Below are positions 56,312-64,000 of a stretch of 64,000 nucleotides of DNA, in pieces. The position numbers and the translations under genes were made by a program. Where the stretch lies: contig JAFVYB010000058.1 of the NCBI GenBank assembly GCA_017500825.1, positions 1 through 64,000 of the forward strand. The letters run 5' to 3'. The DNA comes from Myxococcaceae bacterium. GTDB taxonomy: Bacteria > Myxococcota > Myxococcia > Myxococcales > UBA5297. The notes below the pieces were generated by a model that was given only the letters and a program-made list of their open reading frames with translations, had not been told where the DNA came from and did no database searches. Positions within the stretch are counted from its first letter, which is position 1; every line of letters begins with the position of its first letter.

Positions 56312-58300
56312 ATGAGCGCCTCTTCCGTCCCCGAATCCGCCCCTGCCGACGCCTCGCCCGCAGCGCCTTCCCCCGGCGCGTCGCCTGTCGCCAATGCGCC
56401 AACGCCCACGCGCGGCGCCCCCTGGTTCGCCCTCTGTCCGGGCAAGTTCGCGACGATCCTTGCCATCGGCCTCGTCCTGCGCCTTACGCTCCTCGCCAGA
56501 GCCTTCGCCGGCTGGCCAAGCATCGCCGCCCTTGTCTGGGGCCTTGGTGCCGACCTCGGATTGGCCCTCGCTTTGGCCGCCCCCCCCTGGGCCACCAAGC
56601 GCCGCGCCGCCGTCATCTTCCAGCGCGTCCTCACGGGCCTGTTCTTCGCGGCCTTTGCCTTCTGGAGCTTCGTCGAGTTCTTCTACTTCGACGAGTTCGG
56701 CACGCGCGCCGATCAGGTGGTCCTCGACTACGTCTTCTACACGGGCGAGGTGACCGGCAACGTCTTCGAGACCTACCCTGTCGTCCCCATCGCGCTGGGC
56801 TGCGCCCTCTTCGGCGCCCTGACGGCACGCGCGCTGGCACGCTGGCACGCGAAAACGCTCGGCGCTCACTGGCGACCGCGACTGGGGCGACTGGCTTTCG
56901 GCGCCCTCCTCTTCGCCCTCTCGACCGCTGTTGAACCGCCCTTCGCCGACCGGACCACGCGCGAACTGGCCAAAAACGGCCTGGCGAGCCTCTGTCGGGC
57001 GGCGGTCACCGGCGAACTCGACTACGCGAGCCACTACTCGACGATCCCGGACCCGCTGGCGCGCCTGCGCGACTTTTTCGCCGAGGAGAGCGGCTTCGCC
57101 GGCTTTATCGACGACGGCGTGCGGCGACGCGTCGACACCAACCGCCCCGCGCGAAATCTCAACCTCGTCCTCGTCCTGGCCGAAAGCCTGGGGCGCGAGC
57201 TGACCCACACCGGCAGCAGCGACAAGCCCTCGCTCAGCCCCCGCTTCGACGCCCTCACCCGAGAGGCGCTCCTCTACGACAACGTCTACGCGACCGGCAC
57301 GCGCACGGCCCGTGCCCTGGAGGGCGCCCTCGCCTCCTTCCCCCCGATCCCGGGCAACGCCATCGTGCGCCTCAGCCACCAGCGACCGCTCGACTCGCTG
57401 GCCAGCGTCCTTGTCGCCCGCGGCTATCAGGCGCGTTTCGTCTACGGCGGCGATCTCGGCTTCGACAACATGCGCGACTTCCTCAAGGCGATCGGCTTCA
57501 GCGGCTGGATCGAGGACGCGGGGCAGGAACATCCCGACGCCTTCACGACCTCCTGGGGCGCGGCCGATGAATTCGTCCTCGATCGCGCTCTCGACGAACT
57601 GCGCCAGGGCAAATCGCGCGGCATGCCCACCTTCCTCACCGTCCTCACCGTGAGCAACCACCGCCCCTTCCTCTTCCCCGAGGGACGCGTCGCGAACGCC
57701 CGACAGAAAAAACGCGCCGGCGCCGCGCTCTACGCCGACTTCGCCCTGGGCCGATTCTTCGACGCGCTCAAAGCCGAGGGCTTTCAAGAGAACACCATCG
57801 TGGCGGTCATCGGCGATCACGGACCGCGCTCCTACACGCGCGAACGCATGCCGGCCGACGCCCACCGCGTGCCCTTCCTCATCTGGGGACCGCGCGATCT
57901 CATCCAGCCGGGGCAGCGCGAAACGGTCATCGGCTCGACCATGGATGTGGCGCCGACGCTGCTCGGGCTCATCGGCGGCGTCTATGAGGCGGGCTTCTTT
58001 GGCCGCGACCTGGCGCGCGTTCGCGACGGCGGCATGGCGCCGATGCAGGACAAGCAGGACATCGGCCTCAGGCTTCCGGGCGGCACCATCGTTCTCGGCT
58101 TCAACGGCCAGGACCGCTGGATCGCCCTCGACGACGAGGACAGGCCTTTGGCGCCCGCGGGAACAGCGTCAGGCGAAACGCGCTCCGGACAAACACCGCC
58201 CCCAAAGACGCCTCCCGTTCCGGACGCGCGGGATTTGGCCATCGCGATTTTTCAATCAGCCCACGCGCTCTATGCGGGCGAGCGATTGACCTTACGCTGA
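56312..58300 (+). CDS. Sulfatase-fold phosphoglycerol/phosphoethanolamine transferase (LtaS/MdoB type)
   Basis: A 662-residue membrane enzyme. A disordered Ala/Pro-rich N-terminus of about 35 residues is followed by four to five hydrophobic helices (about 45-230), then the periplasmic alkaline-phosphatase-like domain: LVLVLAESLGRE (first metal site), TGTRTARALEG with the likely Thr nucleophile, TVSNHRPF and VIGDHGPRS (metal-binding His/Asp). It would transfer a phospho-alcohol from a phospholipid to a glycan. A short low-complexity linker stands near the C-terminus. The first ATG used is at 56312; an upstream extension is possible. Confidence 0.86.
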   Translation: MSASSVPESAPADASPAAPSPGASPVANAPTPTRGAPWFALCPGKFATILAIGLVLRLTLLARAFAGWPSIAALVWGLGADLGLALALAAPPWATKRRAAVIFQRVLTGLFFAAFAFWSFVEFFYFDEFGTRADQVVLDYVFYTGEVTGNVFETYPVVPIALGCALFGALTARALARWHAKTLGAHWRPRLGRLAFGALLFALSTAVEPPFADRTTRELAKNGLASLCRAAVTGELDYASHYSTIPDPLARLRDFFAEESGFAGFIDDGVRRRVDTNRPARNLNLVLVLAESLGRELTHTGSSDKPSLSPRFDALTREALLYDNVYATGTRTARALEGALASFPPIPGNAIVRLSHQRPLDSLASVLVARGYQARFVYGGDLGFDNMRDFLKAIGFSGWIEDAGQEHPDAFTTSWGAADEFVLDRALDELRQGKSRGMPTFLTVLTVSNHRPFLFPEGRVANARQKKRAGAALYADFALGRFFDALKAEGFQENTIVAVIGDHGPRSYTRERMPADAHRVPFLIWGPRDLIQPGQRETVIGSTMDVAPTLLGLIGGVYEAGFFGRDLARVRDGGMAPMQDKQDIGLRLPGGTIVLGFNGQDRWIALDDEDRPLAPAGTASGETRSGQTPPPKTPPVPDARDLAIAIFQSAHALYAGERLTLR

Positions 58301-58527
58301 GCGATTTCCGCCCCATTGAACGCCCTTTGGCGGACACGTCGGCGGGGCAAAACAAGCCGGTTGCAGCTTTTGTCGCTTTGTCTATTTGTCCGCGCCCCCA
58401 GACCCCATGCGGTGAGCGTCCATCGTTTTGGAATAGATCCCCGCCCATGGGGTTTGGCGGTTTTTTCATCCGTCCCGCATTCCATCCGGGAATTTGTGGA
58501 CGCATTCCCCGCGCTAAGGAGTTCCCT

Positions 58528-60153
58528 TTGAAACACGCATTTCACACGCTCGTGGGCATGGCCGTTTTGCTGGCCGCCATGGGCTGCAAAGACAAATCGC
58601 CTGCCCCTTCCATGCCAGAGGCCGCTTCCGCTGACCTCAAATCCACCGGCAAGGTCGCGCCCTCCATCAAGCCGAGCGAAAACGCCGTCAGAGTCGATCT
58701 CTTCGTCATGTCCCAGTGCCCCTATGGCGTTCAGGCGCTCGACGGGATGATTCCCGCCGTCAAAAAGCTGGGCAGCGAAGTCGACCTCCACCTCGAATTC
58801 GTCGGCAACAAGGCCGCCGATGGCAAGCTGGAGTCCATGCACGGCCAGGCGGAGGTCACCGGCGACAAGGCGCAGATCTGCGCGGCTGAGATTGCCCCGG
58901 ACACCTACCTCGACTTCGTCCAGTGCCAGAACAAGGACTACCGCAGAGTCGCGACCAACTGGGCCGACTGCGCCAAGAAGACCAAGATCGACGTTCAGCA
59001 GCTCGGCGCCTGCATCGAGGGCGAGCAGGGCGAGCGACTCCTGGGCGCCTCCTTTGACCGCGCCCGCAGCAAGGGCGCCCGCGGCAGCCCGACGATCTTC
59101 ATCGGCAACCAGCGTTACTCGAAGGGCCGCTCGGCGACCTCGTTCCTGCGCGCCATCTGCAACGCCCACAAGGCCCCCAAGTCCGTCCCCGCCTGCGCCG
59201 GCCTGCCCGAGATCAAGCCCGTCAACGTGACGCTCATCGGCGACAAGCGCTGCGGCGACAGCTGCCAGAGAGACATCGCCACCGCCAAGCGCAGCCTCGG
59301 CAATGTCTTCGGCGTGCCGCCCGTCTACACCGAGCTCGACTACGGCGATGAAGCCGGCAAGGCGCTCTATGCCCAGGTGGCCCAGGGCAACACCCCGCTG
59401 CCCCTCATCCTCGTCGACAAGAGCGTCCAGGGCGATCCGGACGCCGTCAGCCAGCTGCGTCGCGCCCTGCGCAAGACCAATCACGCCGACTATCAGCAGA
59501 TCAGCCTGCGCGCCTCGTGGGATCCCATCTGCGTGACCGACAGCGACTGCGCGCTCGATCAGTGCAAGGGCACGATGTCCTGCCGCAAGGAGGAGCCCGG
59601 CAAGCTGGAGCTCTTCGTGATGTCGCAGTGCCCCTATGGCGTCAAAGCGCTCGACGCGATGCCCGAGGTCCTCAAGAACTTCGACAACAAGATCAAGTTC
59701 GAGGTCCACTTCATCGCCAACGGCACAGCCAAGGGCGGCTTCACGGCGCTGCACGGACAGCCCGAGGTCGACGAGAACATCCGCGAGCTGTGCGCCATCA
59801 AGCACTACGGCGCCGACTACAAGTTCATGGATTACATCCTCTGCCGGAACAAAAACATTCGCAGCAACGCCTGGGAGGGCTGCACTGGCTCGAATGGCAT
59901 CGACACCGCCGTGATGAAGGCCTGCTTCGAGGGCGATGAAGGCAAGTTGCTGCATGAGGAAGACATCAAGATCGGCAACGCGCTGCGCGTGTCCGGCAGC
60001 CCGACCTGGATCGTCAATGGCAAGCACAAGTTCAGCGGCCTCGACGCCGAGACCATCCGCGCCAACTTCTGCAAGCACAACGCTGGCTTCAAGGGCTGCG
60101 AGAACACGCTCTCGAAGAACAGCACGCAGGTTCAGGGTGGCTGCGGCAACTGA
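58528..60153 (+). CDS. Multi-domain thioredoxin-fold lipoprotein
   Basis: A 541-residue lipoprotein. The TTG start (58528) follows AAGGAG at 6 bases, and the lipobox AAMGC gives the lipidated Cys near residue 20. Two thioredoxin/DsbA-like units begin with nearly identical LFVMSQCPYGV(Q/K)ALD segments (Cys about 64 and 368), and between them a middle unit carries KRCGDSC. In both outer units the second Cys of the expected CxxC is Gly, so they have one nucleophilic Cys. Further Cys pairs follow each (about 18 in total). It has GSPTIFIGNQ and GSPTWIVNG cis-Pro segments, as in thioredoxin folds. A role in disulfide handling at the outer or inner membrane is inferred. Confidence 0.85.
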   Translation: MKHAFHTLVGMAVLLAAMGCKDKSPAPSMPEAASADLKSTGKVAPSIKPSENAVRVDLFVMSQCPYGVQALDGMIPAVKKLGSEVDLHLEFVGNKAADGKLESMHGQAEVTGDKAQICAAEIAPDTYLDFVQCQNKDYRRVATNWADCAKKTKIDVQQLGACIEGEQGERLLGASFDRARSKGARGSPTIFIGNQRYSKGRSATSFLRAICNAHKAPKSVPACAGLPEIKPVNVTLIGDKRCGDSCQRDIATAKRSLGNVFGVPPVYTELDYGDEAGKALYAQVAQGNTPLPLILVDKSVQGDPDAVSQLRRALRKTNHADYQQISLRASWDPICVTDSDCALDQCKGTMSCRKEEPGKLELFVMSQCPYGVKALDAMPEVLKNFDNKIKFEVHFIANGTAKGGFTALHGQPEVDENIRELCAIKHYGADYKFMDYILCRNKNIRSNAWEGCTGSNGIDTAVMKACFEGDEGKLLHEEDIKIGNALRVSGSPTWIVNGKHKFSGLDAETIRANFCKHNAGFKGCENTLSKNSTQVQGGCGN

Positions 60154-60192
60154 CGCCAGCCATCGCGTTCTTCACTGACGCGTGAATCAATG

Positions 60193-60227
60193 GGCGCCTC
60201 GACACAGGTCGGGGCGCTCTTTTTTTG
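60193..60227 (+). terminator. Terminator after the thioredoxin-fold lipoprotein gene
   Basis: GCGCCTCGAC/GTCGGGGCGC with an ACAG loop and seven Ts. Confidence 0.92.
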
Positions 60228-60297
60228 TCCCGCGCGCAACAGCAACGCCTGACACCGAACGCCCTCAAGGGGCCGAAGAACGCGCATGCTTTTGGGC

Positions 60298-60326
60298 TTG
60301 TCGCGCCCACAGGCCACCGCTAGAGG
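60298..60326 (+). promoter_or_regulatory. Promoter of the Ser/Thr kinase gene
   Basis: TTGTCG, a 17-base spacer and TAGAGG, about 60 bases upstream of the ATG at 60387. It has almost the same boxes as the promoter at 36504-36532. Confidence 0.65.
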
Positions 60327-60386
60327 CCCGCCGCTTCCCCTTCACGAGCGCCCCCCGCGCCACCTCACCACAAGGATCCTGCGACC

Positions 60387-61709
60387 ATGGCCACTGGAGA
60401 AACGCGCCGTCCCTCGCTCCGCTTCGGCAAATACACGCTGATCAACCGCATCGCCGTGGGTGGCATGGCCGAGATCTTCCTAGCCCGGCAGGCAGGCCTC
60501 GAAGGCTTTGAGAAGACCATCGTCATCAAGCGCATCCGCCCCCACCTCTCCAAGCAGCCGAGCTTCGTGAAGATGTTCCTCAACGAGGCCAAGCTCGCCG
60601 CCCAGCTCAACCACCCCAACGTCGTCCAGATCTACGACCTTGGGAAGATCGGCGAGACCTACTTCATCGCCATGGAATACATCTTCGGCCGGGACATGCG
60701 CCGCATCATCCCCAAGGCCTCGTCGATGAACATCGAGTTCCCGATGGTCTACGCGCTGAAGATCGCCTCGTCCGTCTGCGAAGGACTTTTTTACGCCCAC
60801 CAGCGCGCCGACATTTACGGCAACCCTCTCAACATCGTTCACCGCGACATCACGCCGGAAAACATCTTCGTCTCGTTCGATGGCACGGTGAAAATCCTCG
60901 ACTTTGGCATTGCCAAGGCATCGACCCAAATCGAGCAGACGCGCGCGGGCGAAATTAAGGGCAAGCTCTCCTACATGTCCCCCGAGCAGTGCCTGGGCAA
61001 AAAGCTCGACCACCGCTCCGACATCTTCTCGCTCGGCACGGTGCTCTACGAGTGGATCACCGGCTTCAAGCTCTTCACCGGCGAGAGCGAGGTCGCGATT
61101 CTCAAGTCCATCTCCGAGGGGAAGATCTACGCGCCGAGCTACTTCAAGGCCGACATCCCTGAAGCGGTCGAGCAAATCCTCATGCGCGCTTTGGAGAAGG
61201 ATCGCGACAAGCGCTACCAGTCCGCCTGGGAGATGCAGTTCGACATCGATCAATTCCTGTCGAGCTACGAATTCACGCCCTCGAACATCCACCTGTCGAA
61301 CTTCATCAAGCAGCTCTTCTCGGATGAGCTGGAGGCCGAAAAAAAGGCGTTGATGAAGGCGCTGGCGCCCGTCGAGCCCCAGCCGCTCGACGACGAGCAT
61401 GTGGATGAGCTCGATCCGGATCCCGTCGCTGATCAGGACATCACGCCGACACCCGACGCCATGGACGAGGAGGACGCGGCGCCAGGCGAAGGTGCCGTGC
61501 AGTCGATGCCAACCGAGGTCCTGCGCGCCGACAAGAGCGCCTTGCTCTCGGCACCAGAGCAGCCGACGACATCAACCTCGCGACGCATGATCACGATCCC
61601 TGTGGAGCAGAGCGTCTATGAGGCCTTGAGCGCCACCGCCGAGCGCAACCAGGTCTCGCTGCGCACCCTGCTGCAGTCAGTGCTCGGAGACTTCGCCAAA
61701 TACCGCTGA
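60387..61709 (+). CDS. Ser/Thr protein kinase with C-terminal RHH-like tail
   Basis: A 440-residue soluble protein. The kinase domain (about 13-285) shows [13 protein letters not shown] (glycine-rich loop), VIKRI (Lys), HRDITPEN (catalytic Asp), LDFGIAK (metal Asp) and SPEQ. An acidic disordered linker (about 325-395) follows. The last 45 residues, [19 protein letters not shown] onwards, have the strand-helix-helix pattern of ribbon-helix-helix DNA-binding proteins. No transmembrane segment is seen, unlike many bacterial kinases. An AAGGAT site stands before the ATG. A possible transcription-linked role is inferred from the tail only. Confidence 0.9.
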   Translation: MATGETRRPSLRFGKYTLINRIAVGGMAEIFLARQAGLEGFEKTIVIKRIRPHLSKQPSFVKMFLNEAKLAAQLNHPNVVQIYDLGKIGETYFIAMEYIFGRDMRRIIPKASSMNIEFPMVYALKIASSVCEGLFYAHQRADIYGNPLNIVHRDITPENIFVSFDGTVKILDFGIAKASTQIEQTRAGEIKGKLSYMSPEQCLGKKLDHRSDIFSLGTVLYEWITGFKLFTGESEVAILKSISEGKIYAPSYFKADIPEAVEQILMRALEKDRDKRYQSAWEMQFDIDQFLSSYEFTPSNIHLSNFIKQLFSDELEAEKKALMKALAPVEPQPLDDEHVDELDPDPVADQDITPTPDAMDEEDAAPGEGAVQSMPTEVLRADKSALLSAPEQPTTSTSRRMITIPVEQSVYEALSATAERNQVSLRTLLQSVLGDFAKYR

Positions 61710-61776
61710 AGGCGCCCCGCTTGGATGGCGATGGCCCGCGAGAACCACTCTTCAGGACATCCCCGATGAACAGCGC

Positions 61777-62448
61777 TCAATCGGTGCCTGCCCGCTCCGT
61801 CGCATCGACCGCATTGATACCGGCGTCCGTCTCATCTGCGCCCACCACCTCAGCGGATGACGGCGGGACATCCGCGTCCACAGCGTTCGTCGCGGCGTCC
61901 ACCCGCGCCTCGCTTAATTCACCGACCGAAGCCGCCTGCGGCGCAGTTCGCGCGCGCCAGCGATGGTAGGCCAGGACGCCCTGATAGGTGGCGACGTAGC
62001 AGATGGCCCCAAGAATGGCGCCGATGATCACGCTGCCCAGCATCAGTGGCGCCAAAACGTCCCACAACGTCTGAATCAGGACGAAGAATCGCTCCTTGAT
62101 GCCGTTGTCGTTGAGACCAAAGGCCTGCGCTAGCGAGGCGATGAGACGGTCGGTGCTCGGCTCCTCCTGCAGCAGCCAGCAGCCGAGCAGATAGTTGGGG
62201 ATGTAAATCCACAGCGTCGCCGGGTTGGAGAGCCAGACAATCGGCACGCCGACGACCTTATTGGCGCGCAGGATCGTGGCCAGGAAGACGGTGAGCGCCA
62301 TCTGAAAGCCGATGGTCGGCGTCCATGTGATGAAGATGCCGATAGCGACGCCGAGCGCGATGCGATGTGGGCTGTCGTGAACCCCGAGGATCTTGTCGAC
62401 AATGAAGCGGCAGAGCCGATCAAACTGACGGCGCACGAACTTCCACAA
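61777..62448 (-). CDS. DUF2062 membrane protein
   Basis: A 223-residue membrane protein of the DUF2062 family: HDSPHRIALGVAIGIFITWTP at about 25-45, IVWLSNPATLWIYIPNYLLG at about 70-89, then another pair of helices and a long Ala/Asp-rich disordered C-terminal tail of about 50 residues. Function unknown. The start is TTG (62448) after GGAGG at 9 bases. It is convergent with the kinase gene. Confidence 0.88.
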   Translation of the reverse strand: MWKFVRRQFDRLCRFIVDKILGVHDSPHRIALGVAIGIFITWTPTIGFQMALTVFLATILRANKVVGVPIVWLSNPATLWIYIPNYLLGCWLLQEEPSTDRLIASLAQAFGLNDNGIKERFFVLIQTLWDVLAPLMLGSVIIGAILGAICYVATYQGVLAYHRWRARTAPQAASVGELSEARVDAATNAVDADVPPSSAEVVGADETDAGINAVDATERAGTD

Positions 62449-62545
62449 AGCTCACGTCCTCCACAAAGCGGATTGGTCCTGGGAAACGCTGCAATCCCTC
62501 TGACGCCATGCCAGCGAAGCGCGCGACGGCAGAGCCTCTCTCCGC

Positions 62546-62586
62546 AAAAAATCAAAGGCGGCGCCGCGCTATGGCAGGCCGCCTTT
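62546..62586 (-). terminator. Terminator after the DUF4870-like gene
   Basis: On the minus strand AAAGGCGGC/GCCGCCTTT encloses a 15-base loop and is followed by GATTTTTTG. Confidence 0.85.
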
Positions 62587-62622
62587 GGCTTTGAGCGCAT
62601 GCCCATGTGGGCACACGGCGAT

Positions 62623-63135
62623 TTACTTGAACAGCTTCTTGGAGACCGAGGCCACCAGCGGGATTTCCCAACGCGCCGGCTTGAGGGCGTTGATGATGCC
62701 CATGACGCAGGCGACCGTAATCAAGACGCTGAAAAGCGGCGCGGCGATGCACCCGATAACCGGGATGAAGCCGATGACGATGGAGCCAACGATACAGGTG
62801 ATGAGGAGCGCCATGCCCTGGTTGGCATGCCACTTCACGTAGTCGCTGTCCTTGACCGTGAAGAACGGGATGAAGGGCAGGATGTAGGCGAGGATGAGCA
62901 TGATCTTGTCCTCGTCGCGGATCACGTCGGCGCTCAGCGATGATTCTGCCACCGGCGCGATCTGGGCATCCACTGCTGGCGCGTCCATCGGCGCGGGCTC
63001 AGGAGACGCCCCCTGCCCCAGTTCCTCCTGAAGGGCGGTGACGCGCGCGATCACGTCATCGTTGGAGGGCGTATCGGGCACGATTCCCCCGCCGTTGGCG
63101 TCGAGCTTCGGGTCGTTCTGATCGATGTCGTTCAT
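62623..63135 (-). CDS. DUF4870-like membrane protein
   Basis: A 170-residue protein with a disordered acidic N-terminus (about 1-75) and three hydrophobic helices. IMLILAYILPFIPFFTVKDS and HANQGMALLITCIVGSIVIG match the DUF4870/Tic20-like pattern, and the helices end in a KLF C-terminus. Function unknown. The ATG at 63135 has GAGG 10 bases upstream; an in-frame start 25 codons earlier is less likely because its sequence lacks homology. Confidence 0.83.
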   Translation of the reverse strand: MNDIDQNDPKLDANGGGIVPDTPSNDDVIARVTALQEELGQGASPEPAPMDAPAVDAQIAPVAESSLSADVIRDEDKIMLILAYILPFIPFFTVKDSDYVKWHANQGMALLITCIVGSIVIGFIPVIGCIAAPLFSVLITVACVMGIINALKPARWEIPLVASVSKKLFK

Positions 63136-63219
63136 GTTGATCCTCTCCATGGACAGGGGCGCCATACGGTGGGGGCCCACGGGGTCAGGCCGCTCCCTCT
63201 GGGGAAGCAAGCGCGCGGC

Positions 63220-63249
63220 GCTCTACAGGTGCGCTATCGGCCATGTCAA
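63220..63249 (-). promoter_or_regulatory. Promoter of the DUF4870-like gene
   Basis: On the minus strand TTGACA (63249-63244), an 18-base spacer and TAGAGC (63225-63220), about 85 bases before the start codon. Confidence 0.7.
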
Positions 63250-63306
63250 CGCGCCACCTCGGACCGCACTGACCACTGACGCACGCGGCCCAGACGACAC
63301 GTCGCG

Positions 63307-64000
63307 CTAAATGCCGCGCATCGTCTCCTCGATCAGGAAATCGACCACCGCGTTCAGATCGCCGCCGCTCTTCTCGTAGACCTCAAGCTGGCGGTGCGCA
63401 CTCGTTCCCTCTTTGGCGATGCGCAGGACGCCCTGCAGGTAGTCGACCGTCCCCAGAGCCTCGGCCGCGTCAGAGACAAATTCGACGAGCTCATGCGCCA
63501 GCTCCGCGAACGGCCTCTCCTCGCCGATGCCAAGATCGATCAGCTTGGCGTCTGTCCCGTAACGCGCCGCGCGCCACTTGTTCTCCTCAATCAGGCTGCG
63601 CGGATAGCTGCGCCAGGAGATGCTGCGCTTGTGCATCATATAGAGCTGCGCCACGAGCGCCTGGATCAGCGCCACCACCGCCAGCGTGTCCTCAAGGTTG
63701 GTCGGGATATCGCTGATGCGCACTTCGACCGTGTCAAAGCGCCAGTGTGTGCGCACATCCCACCAAATTTTTTTGCCGTTATCGATGCAGCGCGTGCGGA
63801 TGAGCAGATTGATGAAGTTCTTGAGCTGTTCGACCGACTCGAACTCATCGGGGATGCCGGTGCGCGGGAAGCGCTTGAAGACCTGGCTGCGGTAGCTCAT
63901 CAACCCTGTCTTGCGCCCCTTCCAGAATGGCGAGCTGCAGGTCAGGCAGAGGATGTGCGGCAAAAAGTAGCGCAGCTGGTTGGCCATTGCGAGCGCCACC
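63307..64000 (-). CDS. YbdK-type glutamate-cysteine ligase (GCS2), C-terminal part
   Basis: The last 230 codons of a carboxylate-amine ligase of the GCS2 family; the N-terminal part is beyond the window edge. Visible are FWKGRKTGLMSYRSQVF, the RFPRTG segment, FDTVEVRISDIPTNLEDTLA (active-site strand) and ENKWRAARYG, all of the YbdK/GshA2 type. It joins glutamate to cysteine or a related amine. No start codon is used here; the true start lies outside. Confidence 0.9.
   Translation of the reverse strand, partial: VALAMANQLRYFLPHILCLTCSSPFWKGRKTGLMSYRSQVFKRFPRTGIPDEFESVEQLKNFINLLIRTRCIDNGKKIWWDVRTHWRFDTVEVRISDIPTNLEDTLAVVALIQALVAQLYMMHKRSISWRSYPRSLIEENKWRAARYGTDAKLIDLGIGEERPFAELAHELVEFVSDAAEALGTVDYLQGVLRIAKEGTSAHRQLEVYEKSGGDLNAVVDFLIEETMRGI

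Overview
The window looks like chromosomal DNA of a GC-rich, Gram-negative bacterium. It encodes lipid A/Kdo synthesis (lpxK, an LpxL-type acyltransferase, kdsB), Omp85/TamB outer-membrane biogenesis, an LPS or O-antigen ligase-like enzyme and a pilMNOPQ type IV pilus operon. The mixture of eukaryotic-like Ser/Thr kinase, Roadblock/LC7 protein, very large TPR protein, Cys-rich lipoproteins and Tad-like pseudopilins resembles Myxococcota/Bradymonadales-type 'deltaproteobacteria'. That placement is an inference from gene content, not from a phylogenetic marker.

Layout. 0.3-2.6 kb: a Cys-rich lipoprotein, an AT-rich gap and a tRNA operon (Thr-Tyr-Gly-Gly) with a clear promoter and terminator. 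2.8-4.9 kb: a minus-strand trio of beta-ketoacyl-synthase-like, ApeP-like dehydratase and FabG-like reductase genes, like a fragment of an aryl-polyene-type pathway. 5-10 kb: phoH, a lytic transglycosylase, a degenerate phosphoribosyltransferase and a thio-transfer operon (small Cys protein, TusA, PP-loop enzyme). 10-12 kb: the lpxK/lpxL pair. 12-17.5 kb: a strikingly AT-rich run of Flp/TadE/TadG-like surface proteins without any Tad secretion machinery. 17.6-20.1 kb: pyrG and kdsB, where CTP synthase makes the substrate of KdsB. 20.3-25 kb: an SPW membrane protein, nfeD with two SPFH proteins, smpB and rubredoxin.

25-28.4 kb: an AT-rich non-coding stretch with a G-run tract, then a TPR-like exported protein and an ABC transporter pair. 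28.5-34.9 kb: pilM-N-O-P-Q plus a lipoprotein. 35-40.8 kb: a Roadblock protein, EF-P, a 995-residue TPR protein with acidic IDWA repeats and an ExeA-like ATPase. 41-48 kb: tamB followed by a TamA/BamA-like protein with about seven POTRA-like units. 48-55 kb: an O-antigen ligase-like protein, an 896-residue protein with an interrupted class III cyclase-like domain, and a topoisomerase IV A subunit. 55-64 kb: queC, an LtaS/MdoB-type sulfatase-fold transferase, a multi-domain thioredoxin-fold lipoprotein, a Ser/Thr kinase with a DNA-binding-like tail, DUF2062 and DUF4870-like membrane proteins, and the 3' part of a YbdK-type glutamate-cysteine ligase.

No CRISPR array, transposase, integrase, rRNA gene or replication origin was seen. 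The candidates closest to something undescribed are the interrupted cyclase-like protein (49.7-52.4 kb), the AT-rich orphan pseudopilin cluster (12-17.5 kb) and the Roadblock/TPR pair beside the type IV pilus operon. Repeated promoter-like pairs of the form TTGNNN-N16-18-TANAGG can be read upstream of many transcription units. All base-composition statements are by eye, not computed.
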